A stretch of 64,000 bases of DNA, from assembly GCF_024611995.1 (NCBI RefSeq), contig NZ_CP102509.1:8122001-8186000 (forward strand). The letters run 5' to 3'. Of this stretch, positions 26,638-35,881 are shown one piece after another. The position numbers were made by a program, and so were the translations under genes. Position 1 is the stretch's first letter. Each line of letters opens with the position of its first letter. The DNA is from Streptomyces sp. NBC_00162 (GTDB lineage: Bacteria > Actinomycetota > Actinomycetes > Streptomycetales > Streptomycetaceae). The notes beneath the pieces are model-generated. The model was not told the DNA's origin and ran no database searches. It saw only the letters and a program-made list of their open reading frames with translations.

Positions 26638-27654
26638 CGCCACCGATGCCGACCCCACGGACAACCCGTGGTCCGGTATCGAGGCTTGCCCGGACCACAG
26701 TTCCGGCTACTTCCCCGACAGGAGCGCTTCTCGGGAGAACGGGTCCGGGATGCGCGGCATGGTCGACGCAGCCTCCGGCATGGGGGGTGTTCGCGCGGGC
26801 CCGGGCCGTCTCCAGAATGGGCGAGGGCTCGCAGCCGAAGCGCAGGACAGCGCCCAGGGCGTGGGCAGCGGCGCGGTGCAGCAGGTCGAGGACCGGGCCG
26901 GGGTGGTTGAGGTTCAGCTGTGGTGGGGCCCAGACGGGCAGAACCCGTACCGCGGCGTTCATGAGGATGCGCACGGCCGTACGCTCCAGCGCGTCCTGGC
27001 CCAGACCGCGAAGAAACCGGACGGTGTCCACGGCCGCGTCGCTGGGCGCGAGGTCGCGGCGAACCGAGGCCAGGTAGGAGCGGACCTCGTCGGTCGAGGC
27101 GGGGACGGAGGAGGCGCCCAGTTCCTCGGCGATGACGGCCATTTCCCGGAAATACCGATCGCACTGCACGTCCGTCAGCGGGCTTCCCCGTATGCCTGAT
27201 AGCCCGACAGGAAGCAGCTCGCCTCAGCGACGTGCACCCACGTGAGCAGAGCCGGATCAGAGGCCGCGTACGGCCGTCCGTCGGGCGCGGTGCCGCGGAC
27301 GGGTCCGTGGCGCCGGCGGACCCTGGCGATGGCCGCCCGCGCCTGTTGGCACGACCCGAAGCTGGTCACCGCGATGAATCCCGTGGTCTGGTTGAGGCGG
27401 CGGACCGGGTCCTGCCGGTATGAGGAGTGCTGATCCACACCCGCCATCGCCAGCGGGTGCAGGCACTGTAAAACGAGGGACGCGAACCCGCCGGTGAACA
27501 TCCCCAGCAGGTTGCTGTGGACGCGCCAGACCATACTGTCAGGGCCGAACAGCCCAGGGTCGCCCGCCGGGCCGGCCAGGCGCGAGGACAGATCACCCCC
27601 GTACACCGTCGTCTCGACACGAGCACGGATCCGCGCTGCCGCCACCGAACCCAC
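26531..27654 (-). pseudogene. oxygenase MpaB family (DUF2236) protein, frameshifted with odd C-terminus
   Basis: Haem-dependent oxygenase family of MpaB and latex-clearing protein. The first 159 residues (27654 to 27175) hold the core LVLQCLHPLAMAGVDQHSSY, RLNQTTGFIAVTSFG and the His of LLTWVHVAEASCFL, ending YQAYGEAR. The continuation TDVQCDRYFREMAVIAEELG lies one frame over, so one base is missing near 27179; this site is not a C5/G5 run. After about residue 270 the sequence no longer resembles the family and runs on as Gly/Arg-rich protein into the acyltransferase 3' end. The true C-terminus may be lost, which argues for real decay. A P450 gene lies upstream on the same strand. Confidence 0.68.
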
Positions 27655-27837
27655 ACGTACCAGCCTCCCCAGTCGGCCAAGGAGACCCCGCCGAGGTAGC
27701 GGCCCGCTCCCGGCAGCTCGACGAGCCGCTCATCAAGCTCAACCACTGGGGGTGGAAGCGTTACGCCACCGCCACCCTCCGAGGCGACACCAACCCGCCG
27801 TTGCCAACAACAGAGGCATCTCCCGCGCAGGAGGTGT

Positions 27838-29136
27838 TCACCAAGTCGCGTACAAGGTCTGCGGGGAGCGGTGGATCAAGGTGGGGCGCATGGTCGGCGA
27901 GGGAGCGTCGGGATCCAGGCGGAGGCCTGGCAGTCGACGGGTGAACACCTCCAGGGTCAGGCGCAGTTGTTCGCGGGCCAGCTGTGAGCCGGGGCAGCCG
28001 TGGGGTCCGTGGCCGAAGGCCAGGTGGTGGTGACGGGCGGGGCGGCGGATGTCGAACCGGTCGGCGCGCTCGTACCGGTCCTCGTCCCGGTTGGCCGAAC
28101 CGTAGGCGACCAGCACCGTGGCACCGGCGGGGAGTTTCGTGCCGGCGAGGGACACCGGCCGGGTGGCCGTGCGGCGGAAGGCCTGGACGGGCGTGTCAAA
28201 GCGTGCTGCTTCCTCCACCGCGGCCGGGATCAGCGCGGGATCGGCGCAGAGCATCTCCCACTGCGGCCGGTCGCGCAGCAGATGCAGCAGAGTGGTGCCG
28301 ATCATTGCGCTGGTGGTGAGGAATCCGGCGATCAGGAGGTTCTGGAGGCTCGCCACCAGTTCGTGGCGCTGCTCCAGGGTGAGTTCGCCGCCGCCGGGAG
28401 CGAGAGTGGCCACCATGGCCGAGCACAGGTCGTCCCGGGGAGCGGCGCGCCGGTCGCGGATGTATCCGTCCAGGAGGTGCTGAAGCGCGACGACGTCCGC
28501 GGCGGCGGCCGACTGAGCCTGCGGCGGCATGGGCCTGAACAGCAGCTCTTCGGCCCGGTACCCGCCGTGCACCGCGGCCGGCACGTCCGCCGGGTCCAGT
28601 CCGATCAGCCGGCCGACCACCTGCCCGGGCAGCCGACGGGCGTACGCGTCCATCAGCTCGGCCGATCCGGTCGCCGCGATGCCGTCCACCAGTTCCCGCG
28701 CGCACTCCCGGGCGTACGGCAGCAGGGCCGCCACGCGTGCGGCGGACAGCCCGCGGTTCAGCACGGCCCGGTGCCGCCGGTGGTCGGCGCCGTCCGTGGT
28801 GACGACGGTGGGGCGTGGTGCGAACCCCCGCGGCAGGACGCCGAGCGCCGCTTCCGAGAGCGGGATGTCCGGCAGCAGGGCGTTCGCGGAGGAGAAGTCC
28901 TCGGCGCGCAGCAGCACTTCCCGTACGTCCTGGTCCCGAGCCACCAGCCACGCGTCGAACTCGGGTACGTACGTCAGTCCCTCGGTCCGGCGGGCGCGGG
29001 CGTAGAGCGGGTACGGGTCGAGGTACAGCTCATCGCGCCTTGTCTGGTCGTGCGACGGCACACGGGCCTCCGGGTCGCGGTCGGTAGCGGGGCGCGGGGC
29101 GGCAGCCCGCACGGGTGTACTCCGCTGCCGGGCCAT
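27838..29136 (-). CDS. cytochrome P450
   Basis: A 432-residue soluble P450. K-helix region EEAARFDTPVQAFRR supplies the ExxR, and the haem loop is FGHGPHGCPGSQ with Cys381. The I-helix reads AGFLTTSAM, having the Thr but not the usual preceding acidic residue. The N-terminal 25 residues are Arg/Pro-rich and may not all be translated. Redox partners are not nearby. Downstream on the same strand is the broken MpaB-like oxygenase, so the two may once have formed an oxidative operon. Confidence 0.9.
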   Translation of the reverse strand: MARQRSTPVRAAAPRPATDRDPEARVPSHDQTRRDELYLDPYPLYARARRTEGLTYVPEFDAWLVARDQDVREVLLRAEDFSSANALLPDIPLSEAALGVLPRGFAPRPTVVTTDGADHRRHRAVLNRGLSAARVAALLPYARECARELVDGIAATGSAELMDAYARRLPGQVVGRLIGLDPADVPAAVHGGYRAEELLFRPMPPQAQSAAAADVVALQHLLDGYIRDRRAAPRDDLCSAMVATLAPGGGELTLEQRHELVASLQNLLIAGFLTTSAMIGTTLLHLLRDRPQWEMLCADPALIPAAVEEAARFDTPVQAFRRTATRPVSLAGTKLPAGATVLVAYGSANRDEDRYERADRFDIRRPARHHHLAFGHGPHGCPGSQLAREQLRLTLEVFTRRLPGLRLDPDAPSPTMRPTLIHRSPQTLYATW

Positions 29137-29315
29137 GATGCAGGAGCCCTGCTGCCCAAGGAAGTACGCCTCCGCGCCCGCCGGAACGGATCGCCGGCGT
29201 GCCCCGCTCTACGGCCCGTTCGATTCCGGCCTCCGATTGGCGGATGTTGTCGGAGCGCGAGTCCGCATGCCCGGCTAGGGTGAGATCTCCTCAACTAGCT
29301 TCGTGGAGACGGAAC

Positions 29316-29741
29316 ATGCGCATACCTGCCCTGTCTGTCACCGTCGCGGTGGTGGCCGCGACGATAACGGGAGGAGCGGCTCCGGCCGCTGCCGACACGG
29401 TGCTCAGCACGGTCCCCCTGGAGGCCGGTACCGGCCTCCACCACAATTCCGCGACTGTGACCTATGAGCGAGTCGACGGCGCGGTGAACTCGGTCAAGAT
29501 CATCTCGTTGAAGGCCTACTCCGGCGAGCCCGACTGCGTCTGGGTGGAGTGGAACGACCCGAAGGACCTGGGGGACGGTTGGACCGCCCTCAACTCCGAG
29601 CCTCCGTGTTACGGCGGCAGCATGGGGGAGACGCTCAACCGGATCATCAAGGCGCCCAAGGGTCATCAGCTCAAAGTGCGTCTGGCCGCTTACCACGACG
29701 GCGGGATCGAAGTGATCCACAAGGACATCGCAAAGCTCTAG
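29316..29741 (+). CDS. small secreted protein of unknown function
   Basis: A 141-residue protein starting at ATG 29316 with GGAG upstream; upstream in-frame codons are not needed. A signal peptide is clear (MRIPALSVTVAVVAATITGG, cleavage likely after PAAA). The mature part is beta-rich with two cysteines (EPDCVW and PPCYGG) that could form one disulfide. I do not recognise the family. It reads like a small extracellular protein; no partner is evident. Confidence 0.75.
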   Translation: MRIPALSVTVAVVAATITGGAAPAAADTVLSTVPLEAGTGLHHNSATVTYERVDGAVNSVKIISLKAYSGEPDCVWVEWNDPKDLGDGWTALNSEPPCYGGSMGETLNRIIKAPKGHQLKVRLAAYHDGGIEVIHKDIAKL

Positions 29742-29760
29742 CCGGACCGTGCGGCAGGGG

Positions 29761-30117
29761 ATGACGACCGTAGTGGTGACTGGCGCGACCGGGAACGTCG
29801 GACAGCACGTTGTGAGCGAGTTGCGCCGGCGAGGCATCCCCCACCGCGCGCTCACCCGCGACCCGGAACGAGCCACTGCCGCACTCGGCCCCGGCGCCGA
29901 CCTTGCGCAATCAGCACGGCCGCATCGAGCACCGCCTGCGCTCGGCGGGGATCCCTTTCGTGATTTCACCGAGGTCGCCCACCGGCTCTCCACCGCCCTT
30001 GGACGGACGGTGGAGTATGTCGCTGTACCCGACGAGGCAGCCCTGGCCGGCAGTCAGCGGGTGGCGGCCGGCGCGGCAGAGTGGATCCCGGCACAGGGCC
30101 TCGCCGCCTGCGGGATC
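29761..30117 (+). pseudogene. NmrA/NAD(P)H-binding family remnant
   Basis: ATG 29761 begins a good NmrA-type N-terminus, TTVVVTGATGNVGQHVVSEL then RRRGIPHRALTRDPERA. After about 50 residues the middle is missing and pieces appear in different frames: HGRIEHRLRSAGIPF in one and FTEVAHRLSTALGRTVEYV in another. The family C-terminus is absent. An internal deletion plus frameshift has destroyed the gene. The end coordinate is approximate. Confidence 0.65.
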
Positions 30118-30219
30118 AGCACCGGGGACCGACGTGGCCCTGCCCGGCCGCGGACACGCTGTCCTCGACTGCGCAGGCAGCCGCTGCCTCAGCGGATCGG
30201 TGTTACCGGTGCAGGGCAC

Positions 30220-30896
30220 CTATTCCTGGCGCGTGTCATTCCCCGCCCCGTCGGCTCCGTACGATTCGCGGAAGACGGTGCGCTCCCGGGCACGCCGACC
30301 TGGATGGCGCTGGTCCTCCGCCGGGTAGCCGACCGACACCAGCAAGGCAATGGCCAGGTCGTCACGGCCACCGATCCCGATCACCTGCTTCACCTTCGCC
30401 TCGTCCCAGCCGTTCATGGGCGAAGTCGCCAGGCCCATCTCCGTGGCGGCAAGCATCACGAAGGATGCCGCGATCATGGCGTCCTTGACCGCGTACTCCC
30501 GGAGCAGACCTCGCTGGTCGAGATCCTCCTGGAACACCCGTGACGCGGCGGAGAACATCGCGACGAACTCGTCGTTCCACGCTCCGCTGCACCGCGCCTG
30601 CTCGTAGACGTCGCTGTGGTCATCACGCCAGGACTGAGGCTCGGCGACGAAGACCAGTACGACCGGAGCCTCTTGCGGCTGGGGCTGGCCCCCGTGGCCC
30701 ATGCCAGTCCGGCAAGGCCCTCGTCTTCGCATACCGCAACGATCGACCGGTCCTGCAGGTTCCAGCTGGTGGGGGCCTCGACGGCGAGACCGAGAAGCGC
30801 GTCGAGCGTGGTCTCCGGGATCGGGTCGGGCAGGTAGTGGCGGACGGTGCGGCGGGTGCGGATCGCTTCTGCGACAGACATCGTGGGACTCGTCAT
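30220..30896 (-). CDS. nitroreductase family protein (frameshifted)
   Basis: FMN-dependent nitroreductase. The N-terminus from ATG 30896 (MTSPTMSVAEAIRTRRTVRH) and APTSWNLQDRS match the FMN-binding start; after GLAWATG the frame breaks, and QPQPQEAPVVLVFVAEP continues one frame over to the family ending LLVSVGYPAE. Adding one base to the C5 run 30689-30693 gives about 225 residues. It is divergent from an HxlR regulator at 30965, a common pairing in which the repressor controls a reductase for quinones or nitro compounds. Confidence 0.85.
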
Positions 30897-30902
30897 GTCA
30901 CT

Positions 30903-30957
30903 CACTATTGGAGAGTCACTCTTCATCGGGAAGAAGGCACTATTTTGTGCGTTACTC
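30903..30957. promoter_or_regulatory. direct-repeat pair in nitroreductase/HxlR intergenic region
   Basis: CACTATT followed about 6-7 bases later by TCACTC (30903-30921) recurs as CACTATT followed by TTACTC (30938-30957). The two composite units are 35 bases apart inside a 68-base divergent promoter region and so are good candidates for HxlR operators. Confidence 0.5.
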
Positions 30958-30964
30958 TCCCCGC

Positions 30965-31438
30965 ATGAAGACCACTGTGGAATCGTCCGGGCTGCCGGCC
31001 GATGTCTACTCCGCGAAGTGCCCCACACGCCAGGTCCTTGATCACATCTCCGGCAAGTGGACCATTCTGGTCGTGGACGCCCTCCTCGAAGGCACCCTGC
31101 GGTACACCGACTTGAGCCGGCGCATCGAGGGCGTGTCGCAGAAGATGCTCACTCAGACTCTGCGCGGCCTCGAAGCCGACGGGTTCGTCGCCCGCACCGT
31201 GTATCCCACCGTTCCGCCCCGGGTCGAATACGACCTGACGGAGCTCGGCCGCAGCCTCGCGGAGCCGATCACCGCGCTCCGCCAGTGGACGGAAACCCAT
31301 ATCAACGAGATCGAGCGGGCCCGGGCCCGGGTCACGTCAGAGGCTGGGAAGGCCCCTGAGCCCCAGCACGGCCGTGCCGGACGCGGCCAGCCTTCGCTGG
31401 ATCGGCGTAGGTGCGCAGCCGCGCCCTTTGCGGGGTGA
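30965..31438 (+). CDS. HxlR family transcriptional regulator
   Basis: A 157-residue MarR-like winged-helix regulator. Family signs are CPTRQVLDHISGKWTILVVD with a conserved Cys that often senses electrophiles or oxidants, LRYTDLSRRIEGVSQKMLTQ and PRVEYDLTELGRSL. The last 35 residues are Arg/Pro-rich and not family-like. It is divergent from the nitroreductase, which is the likely target, and probably autoregulated. Confidence 0.93.
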   Translation: MKTTVESSGLPADVYSAKCPTRQVLDHISGKWTILVVDALLEGTLRYTDLSRRIEGVSQKMLTQTLRGLEADGFVARTVYPTVPPRVEYDLTELGRSLAEPITALRQWTETHINEIERARARVTSEAGKAPEPQHGRAGRGQPSLDRRRCAAAPFAG

Positions 31439-31659
31439 GCAGGTCATCAGGGACGCGGAAGGGTGCCCTCACCTTTCTATTGCGACACACGTTCGATTGG
31501 CTGCGCGAGTGGCCTGTCAGGTCAACGGCCGTACCAAACTTTGAGTGGCGCGGGCCGTAGGGGGCAGGGCGCTCATCGACTGCGGAAACGGCAGGGGCGG
31601 GGCGGCCGACTCTGTTCGTCAGGGCGCTATGCCCCCATTGCGCAGATATTCTGGGAAGT

Positions 31660-32750
31660 GTGATCGAGTCTGGACGGCCGTGGCTCCGCCGGCGCTACGG
31701 CCGGGGGATGCTCGTGCGGCTGTCGCCGGTCATTCTGACCGTCGTAATCGCCAGCCTGGCCTACACCACTCCGCCGGAAATGGCCTTCAGTCGTCTCCTG
31801 CCGGCGGCGCCGGCCCTGGCAGCCGCCATGTGGCCGGTCCTGCCCACCGTCCTGCTCGGGACGGTCTGCCTCTTTCTGATGATCGGCCTCAGCCTCGTCT
31901 TCCCCGACCTGGGAACGTGGTGGACAGCCGCGGGGATCATCGCGGTCACCGTGGCCGCCGCGTACGGAAGCCATGTCCGGCTGCAGCGGGAGCGCACCCT
32001 CTTCCAGGTACGGCTCGTCGCCGAAGCGGCGCAACAGGTGGTGCTGAGCCCTATCCCACGCCGCTTCCGGAACGTCGAGATCGAGTCGCTGTACCTCGCG
32101 GCCGCGGCGGAGGCGCGCATCGGCGGAGACTTCTACGAGGTGGTCGACACGCCATTCGGGGTCAGGCTGCTCATCGGTGACGTGCGGGGCAAGGGCCTGC
32201 CGGCAGTGGGGGCGGCCGCTGCGATCGTCAACGCCTTCCGGGAGGCGGCCTACGGTGAGGCCGACATGGTCAACGTCGCACGCAGGCTGGACGCCAGCAG
32301 CACCCGTTACAACGCCGCCTTTCCCCCCGAGGGGCCGATGGAGCGCTTCGCCACCGCCCTCCTCGTCGAGATCCCGCACAAAGGCAGACGTATCGACATC
32401 CTCAACTGCGGACACCCCCGCCGCTGCTCCTGAGCCGCAGAAAGCTCCGTGTCCTCGAGTCCGACAACCCCTCGCCACTGCTCAGCCTCGCGGAGCTCAT
32501 CGGCGATCACTACAGCGTCGACACCTACGATTTCGCCCCCGGCGACCTGCTGCTCCTCTATACCGACGGGATCGCCGAGGCCCGCGCCCGCGACGGCGAG
32601 TTCTTCCCGCTGGCAGCTTGGATGCGTCGACAGCCCCCGACACCGCCCCGCGAACTGCTCACGGATCTTCACCGCGACCTCCTCCGCTACACCAGAGGAC
32701 GCCTTGACGACGACATCGCCGCCCTTGCCGTACGCCTGCGTGAGTCCTGA
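31660..32750 (+). CDS. membrane PP2C/SpoIIE-type serine phosphatase (frameshifted)
   Basis: N-terminal three or four TM segments (about residues 18-105) precede a SpoIIE/RsbU-type PPM phosphatase domain. The metal-binding motifs are GGDFYEV, LIGDVRGKG, LYTDGIAEAR and the terminal DDDIAALAVR. After ILNCGHP the frame breaks at the C5 run 32415-32419; adding one C continues into PPLLLSRRKLRVLE and gives 363 residues. GTG 31660 is preceded by GGGA. The family dephosphorylates anti-anti-sigma factors in partner-switching stress pathways; no anti-sigma partner is encoded nearby. Confidence 0.86.
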
Positions 32751-32984
32751 GGCACGGAGTCCCAGCGAGCGGCCCGCACCGCTCACGCTTGATGGCACGC
32801 ACGCGAGAGTTGAACGTCAAGCGTACGGCCGGCTCGTCGCGGCGCTGCCGTCTGCGGCGAGCCACTGGGCGGCGAGGCGGTCCCGTGGCGCGCCCACCCA
32901 GTCCGCGCCGCGGCCCTCGCCCGAGCGGTTGTCAGACCTCTGCTGTGACCGACCCGCGAGCTCTGCTTGTTCTAGCCTGGCTCG

Positions 32985-33734
32985 ATGATGTACGAGGGGG
33001 ACTTCCGGGTCGGCGACGTGCTGTCGGTCGCCTGCCCGTTCACGCCGACCAGGGTCGAACGAGGCGTGATGTGGGACCACGTGTCGGTGAGGTGGCCGTG
33101 GTGGCGGATCGACACCGACAGCGCCTTCTTCCACTGGAACGGGATCGTTGCCTTGGGTGTGGACAGTGGCGGGTATGTCTCGGCGGAGGCCGGGGCGGAA
33201 CTGTTCCGGACCGATCCGCCGCCCGAGCACCTGAAGGCGGGGGACGCCTGCCGGGTCGGGGTCCCGCCGACCGTAGTCCACGTGACTGCTGTCGACCACC
33301 ATGCGCCTCCACTGGAGACGGGCTGGCTACCCCGCCCCGAGCTGACCGTGGTCGTGCTGCGCCGCGGTCTGTCGTACCGGGAGTTTCCGGACGGCAGCCA
33401 TCTCAACGGCGAGGGTTACACCCTTCACCCGGGCGACGGGATCCCCTTTGCGTTTGAGCTGCTGATGCGGCCGTACGCCTTTTTGCGGCCGGGCGACGAG
33501 GTCGCCGACGCGGCCGGGCGGGCGTGGCTGTTCGACGGCCCCTGGAGCTGGACCGCCTTCGATGCGGCGGGGCCCGGCACAGGCCCCGAGTGGCCGCTCG
33601 TCCTGCTGACCCGCTCAGGAGTGCCCTGCTCCGTCGCGGACGCGGAGGCAGTCGCCGGAGGCACGGCGATCGGTTCCCACCAGAAGACCGTCCGGCACTG
33701 GATGTCTCTCACCCAGGCATCGCCCATGCCCTAG
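32985..33734 (+). CDS. conserved hypothetical protein, 249 residues
   Basis: Starts at ATG 32985 (or 32988), MMYEGDFRVGDVLSVACPF. No signal peptide, TM segment or catalytic motif is obvious; it is rich in Trp and aromatic residues (SVRWPWWRIDTDSAFFHWNG) and has a beta-rich look. I do not recognise the family. Third-position GC is typical of neighbours, so it is a real gene. It stands alone. Confidence 0.7.
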   Translation: MMYEGDFRVGDVLSVACPFTPTRVERGVMWDHVSVRWPWWRIDTDSAFFHWNGIVALGVDSGGYVSAEAGAELFRTDPPPEHLKAGDACRVGVPPTVVHVTAVDHHAPPLETGWLPRPELTVVVLRRGLSYREFPDGSHLNGEGYTLHPGDGIPFAFELLMRPYAFLRPGDEVADAAGRAWLFDGPWSWTAFDAAGPGTGPEWPLVLLTRSGVPCSVADAEAVAGGTAIGSHQKTVRHWMSLTQASPMP

Positions 33735-33818
33735 CCGGCAACGCTGCCGTCGGCCTGGTCCGGAGCAGTGCTGTGAAGCCGAGAACGCCTTCGCCGGCCG
33801 GTTTGCCGCCGGGCAGGA

Positions 33819-34109
33819 TCAGGGGCGGTCGGTGCTCAGGGGGAGGATCGCGCCGGCGCGTACGGAATGGATGACCGCGTCATGCAGGGCCCGGCTCGCC
33901 TCTTCGCTGGGGCACGGGACGGGGCTTCCGGCGAGGGGGAGCCAGTCGGACCCTCCGCTGTACTGCACCGTGACATGCGCCAGACCATCGGCCTCGGTCC
34001 ACGTGGTGTGAATATCGAGCTCGCCGGTGAGGACGGGGCCGGCCTCGCCGGTCTGCACTCCGTCCCGTCCGGCGAAAATCCCGCGGGTGGTCCATGATGC
34101 CCAGCTCAT
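33819..34109 (-). CDS. small hypothetical protein, 96 residues
   Basis: ATG 34109 (MSWASWTTRGIFAGRDG) is chosen because GGGAGG lies six bases upstream; the frame is open to 34199. It is a compact cytoplasmic protein with one Cys and the segment HTTWTEADGLAHVTVQYSGG. Family not recognised. It converges on the preceding hypothetical gene. Confidence 0.6.
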   Translation of the reverse strand: MSWASWTTRGIFAGRDGVQTGEAGPVLTGELDIHTTWTEADGLAHVTVQYSGGSDWLPLAGSPVPCPSEEASRALHDAVIHSVRAGAILPLSTDRP

Positions 34110-34345
34110 CCGGCCTCCCAGCTGCGTTCGTCGTCCTGCCAGTGTGAACGAGCCGGCCCGGCCGCGCCTCTGCAGGCCGGGGATATCGGTCCGGATCACG
34201 TTGAGGGGCGGTAAGAGTCCCGACGCTCGCGGTTCAGTCGACAGGGCGCCATAGGCCCTTCACTGTGGGTGACCGCCGCACGCTCGGGATGTCTCGCACT
34301 GGTGCGTGGTGTGCGGGTGCCTGTGGCCGTGGCGCGCTCGGCGGG

Positions 34346-35329
34346 TCAGGCAGCCGGGGCGGCGGCGCTGACGGTCTGGGACTGGAGTGCGTCCTCGCCG
34401 TACAGGTCTCGCACCCAGTCGGTCTGGTAGACGGTTTCGAGGTAGCGCTCGCCGAGGTCGGGGGCGATGGCGACCGCGGTCACCTGCTGATCCTGCTGAG
34501 CCAGCCATTGGGTGGCGCCGTTGACGACGGTGCCGGTGGAGCCGCCGAAGATGAAGCCGTGGCGGGCCAGTTGGTGGCACGTACGAATCGTCTCGGCTTC
34601 GTCGACGTGTACCACGTCGTCGACGTAGGAGGTGTCGAGGAGCGGAGGGCGGATGCTGGTGCCGAGGCCGGGGATCATGCGGCGACTGGGCGTCTGTCCG
34701 AAGGTGGCAGAGCCTTCTGTGTCGATCGCGACGATGCGTACCGGGCGGTGCCAGGTGCGGAAGTAGCGGGCGCACCCCATGAGGGTCCCGGTGGTGCCGG
34801 CCCCGATGAAGAGGACATCAAGGTCGGGGAAGGCGCGGGCGATGGCCGGTGCGGTGGTGCGGTAGTGAGCAGTGTGGTTGTTGGGGTTGGTGTACTGGTT
34901 GAGCCATACGTAGCGGTCGTCGGACGCGCACAGGGCGCGGACGCGGTCGATGCGGGCGCCGAGCAGGCCGCCGGTGGGGGAGGGCTCGGTGACGATGTGG
35001 ATCTGGGTGCCTAGGGCTTCCAGGAGGAGCCGGGTCGCCAGGTTGCAGCGGGAGTCGATGACGCACACGAACCGGTAGCCCTTGCTGGCAGCGATCATGC
35101 TCAGCGCCACGCCGAGGTTGCCGGAGGAGGATTCGACCAGGATGGAGCCAGGGGTGAGCAGGCCGTCGCGTTCGGCGGCCTCGACCATTGCGGTTGCGGC
35201 TTTGAGTTTGATGGACCCCGCGAAGTTGAATCCTTCGCATTTGAGGAACATCCGGTGCCCGGTGACCGCCTCGAGGTCGACGTAGAGGTCGTCTTGGTTG
35301 AATTCCTGGGGGGTGGATATGACCGGCAC
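34346..35329 (-). CDS. sbnA-like: SbnA-like PLP enzyme, N-(2-amino-2-carboxyethyl)-L-glutamate synthase type
   Basis: A 327-residue fold-type II PLP enzyme of the cysteine synthase family. The PLP lysine is Lys41 in FAGSIKLKAA, the substrate loop is ESSSGNLG (66-73) and the phosphate-binding loop GAGTTGTLMG. It lacks the usual cysteine-synthase N-terminus and starts SbnA-like with a short lead. In staphyloferrin B biosynthesis SbnA condenses O-phosphoserine with glutamate; SbnB then oxidises the product to L-2,3-diaminopropionate. An SbnB-like gene lies at 42316, at the other end of the NRPS locus, which strongly supports this role. It is divergent from the synthetase genes over a 552-base regulatory gap. 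Confidence 0.85.
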   Translation of the reverse strand: MPVISTPQEFNQDDLYVDLEAVTGHRMFLKCEGFNFAGSIKLKAATAMVEAAERDGLLTPGSILVESSSGNLGVALSMIAASKGYRFVCVIDSRCNLATRLLLEALGTQIHIVTEPSPTGGLLGARIDRVRALCASDDRYVWLNQYTNPNNHTAHYRTTAPAIARAFPDLDVLFIGAGTTGTLMGCARYFRTWHRPVRIVAIDTEGSATFGQTPSRRMIPGLGTSIRPPLLDTSYVDDVVHVDEAETIRTCHQLARHGFIFGGSTGTVVNGATQWLAQQDQQVTAVAIAPDLGERYLETVYQTDWVRDLYGEDALQSQTVSAAAPAA

Positions 35330-35881
35330 GGGGCACCTCCTTGTATGCGTTCACGGCTGGTGTCTGGGGCCGCCGGCCTGTGTGGGGGCGGCTCGGGGAA
35401 GACGTCGCTTGCTGCCACGTCTTCGGGCCTCTTCCAGTACGCGGGATGACCGTGGCTCTGTCATGTCACCGGATGTCGGGGCTTGACGCCGGCCATGATC
35501 ACGGATACGCGCCGGGCGGCACGGCTCTCGTGTACACGGCTCTCCCGTACACGCTTGCGCGGCGGCATGCCCTGCCACACCGGCGAGCGCTGACCGCTCT
35601 ACCTGGCTGAGCGCCTTTCCCGTATGCACGCGGCCGGGCTTCCGGGCTGTCCGGCGGTGCCCACCGCTGCAGGTGCGTGGTGTCAAGTCCCGACATTCAG
35701 CGGCGTGACGGATATGTGCCGGCCGGGCCTACTGGAGGGGCGGCAACACGAACCCGATCGATGCCGAAAGGCATTTCCCGACAGCGGAACACGCGCATTT
35801 AGGTGGATTAAACATGTTTTTCTTCTTTGGTGACCCGATGAGAGCCCCCGGCGCCCGAACCGTCGTCGTCGAGGAGCGCAC
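35330..35881. other. divergent promoter region of the diaminopropionate NRPS locus
   Basis: About 550 bases without a credible gene, more A/T-rich than its neighbours near 35800-35830 (TTAAACATGTTTTTCTTC). It contains a tandem 15-mer at 35521-35550 and ends in GAGGAG before ATG 35882. It should hold the promoters of both arms of the biosynthetic locus. Confidence 0.5.
35521..35550. repeat. tandem 15-base direct repeat
   Basis: Two adjacent units, ACGGCTCTCGTGTAC and ACGGCTCTCCCGTAC (13 of 15 identical). They sit in the divergent promoter region of the NRPS locus about 190 bases from the sbnA-like start and 330 from the synthetase start. A direct-repeat operator is possible; no cluster-situated regulator is present. 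Confidence 0.6.

Noticed and set aside
23716..26664. 982-codon open frame on the minus strand
   Set aside because: It is the opposite-strand shadow of the NCS1 permease and acyltransferase genes; composition is His/Asp/Gly-rich with no domain.
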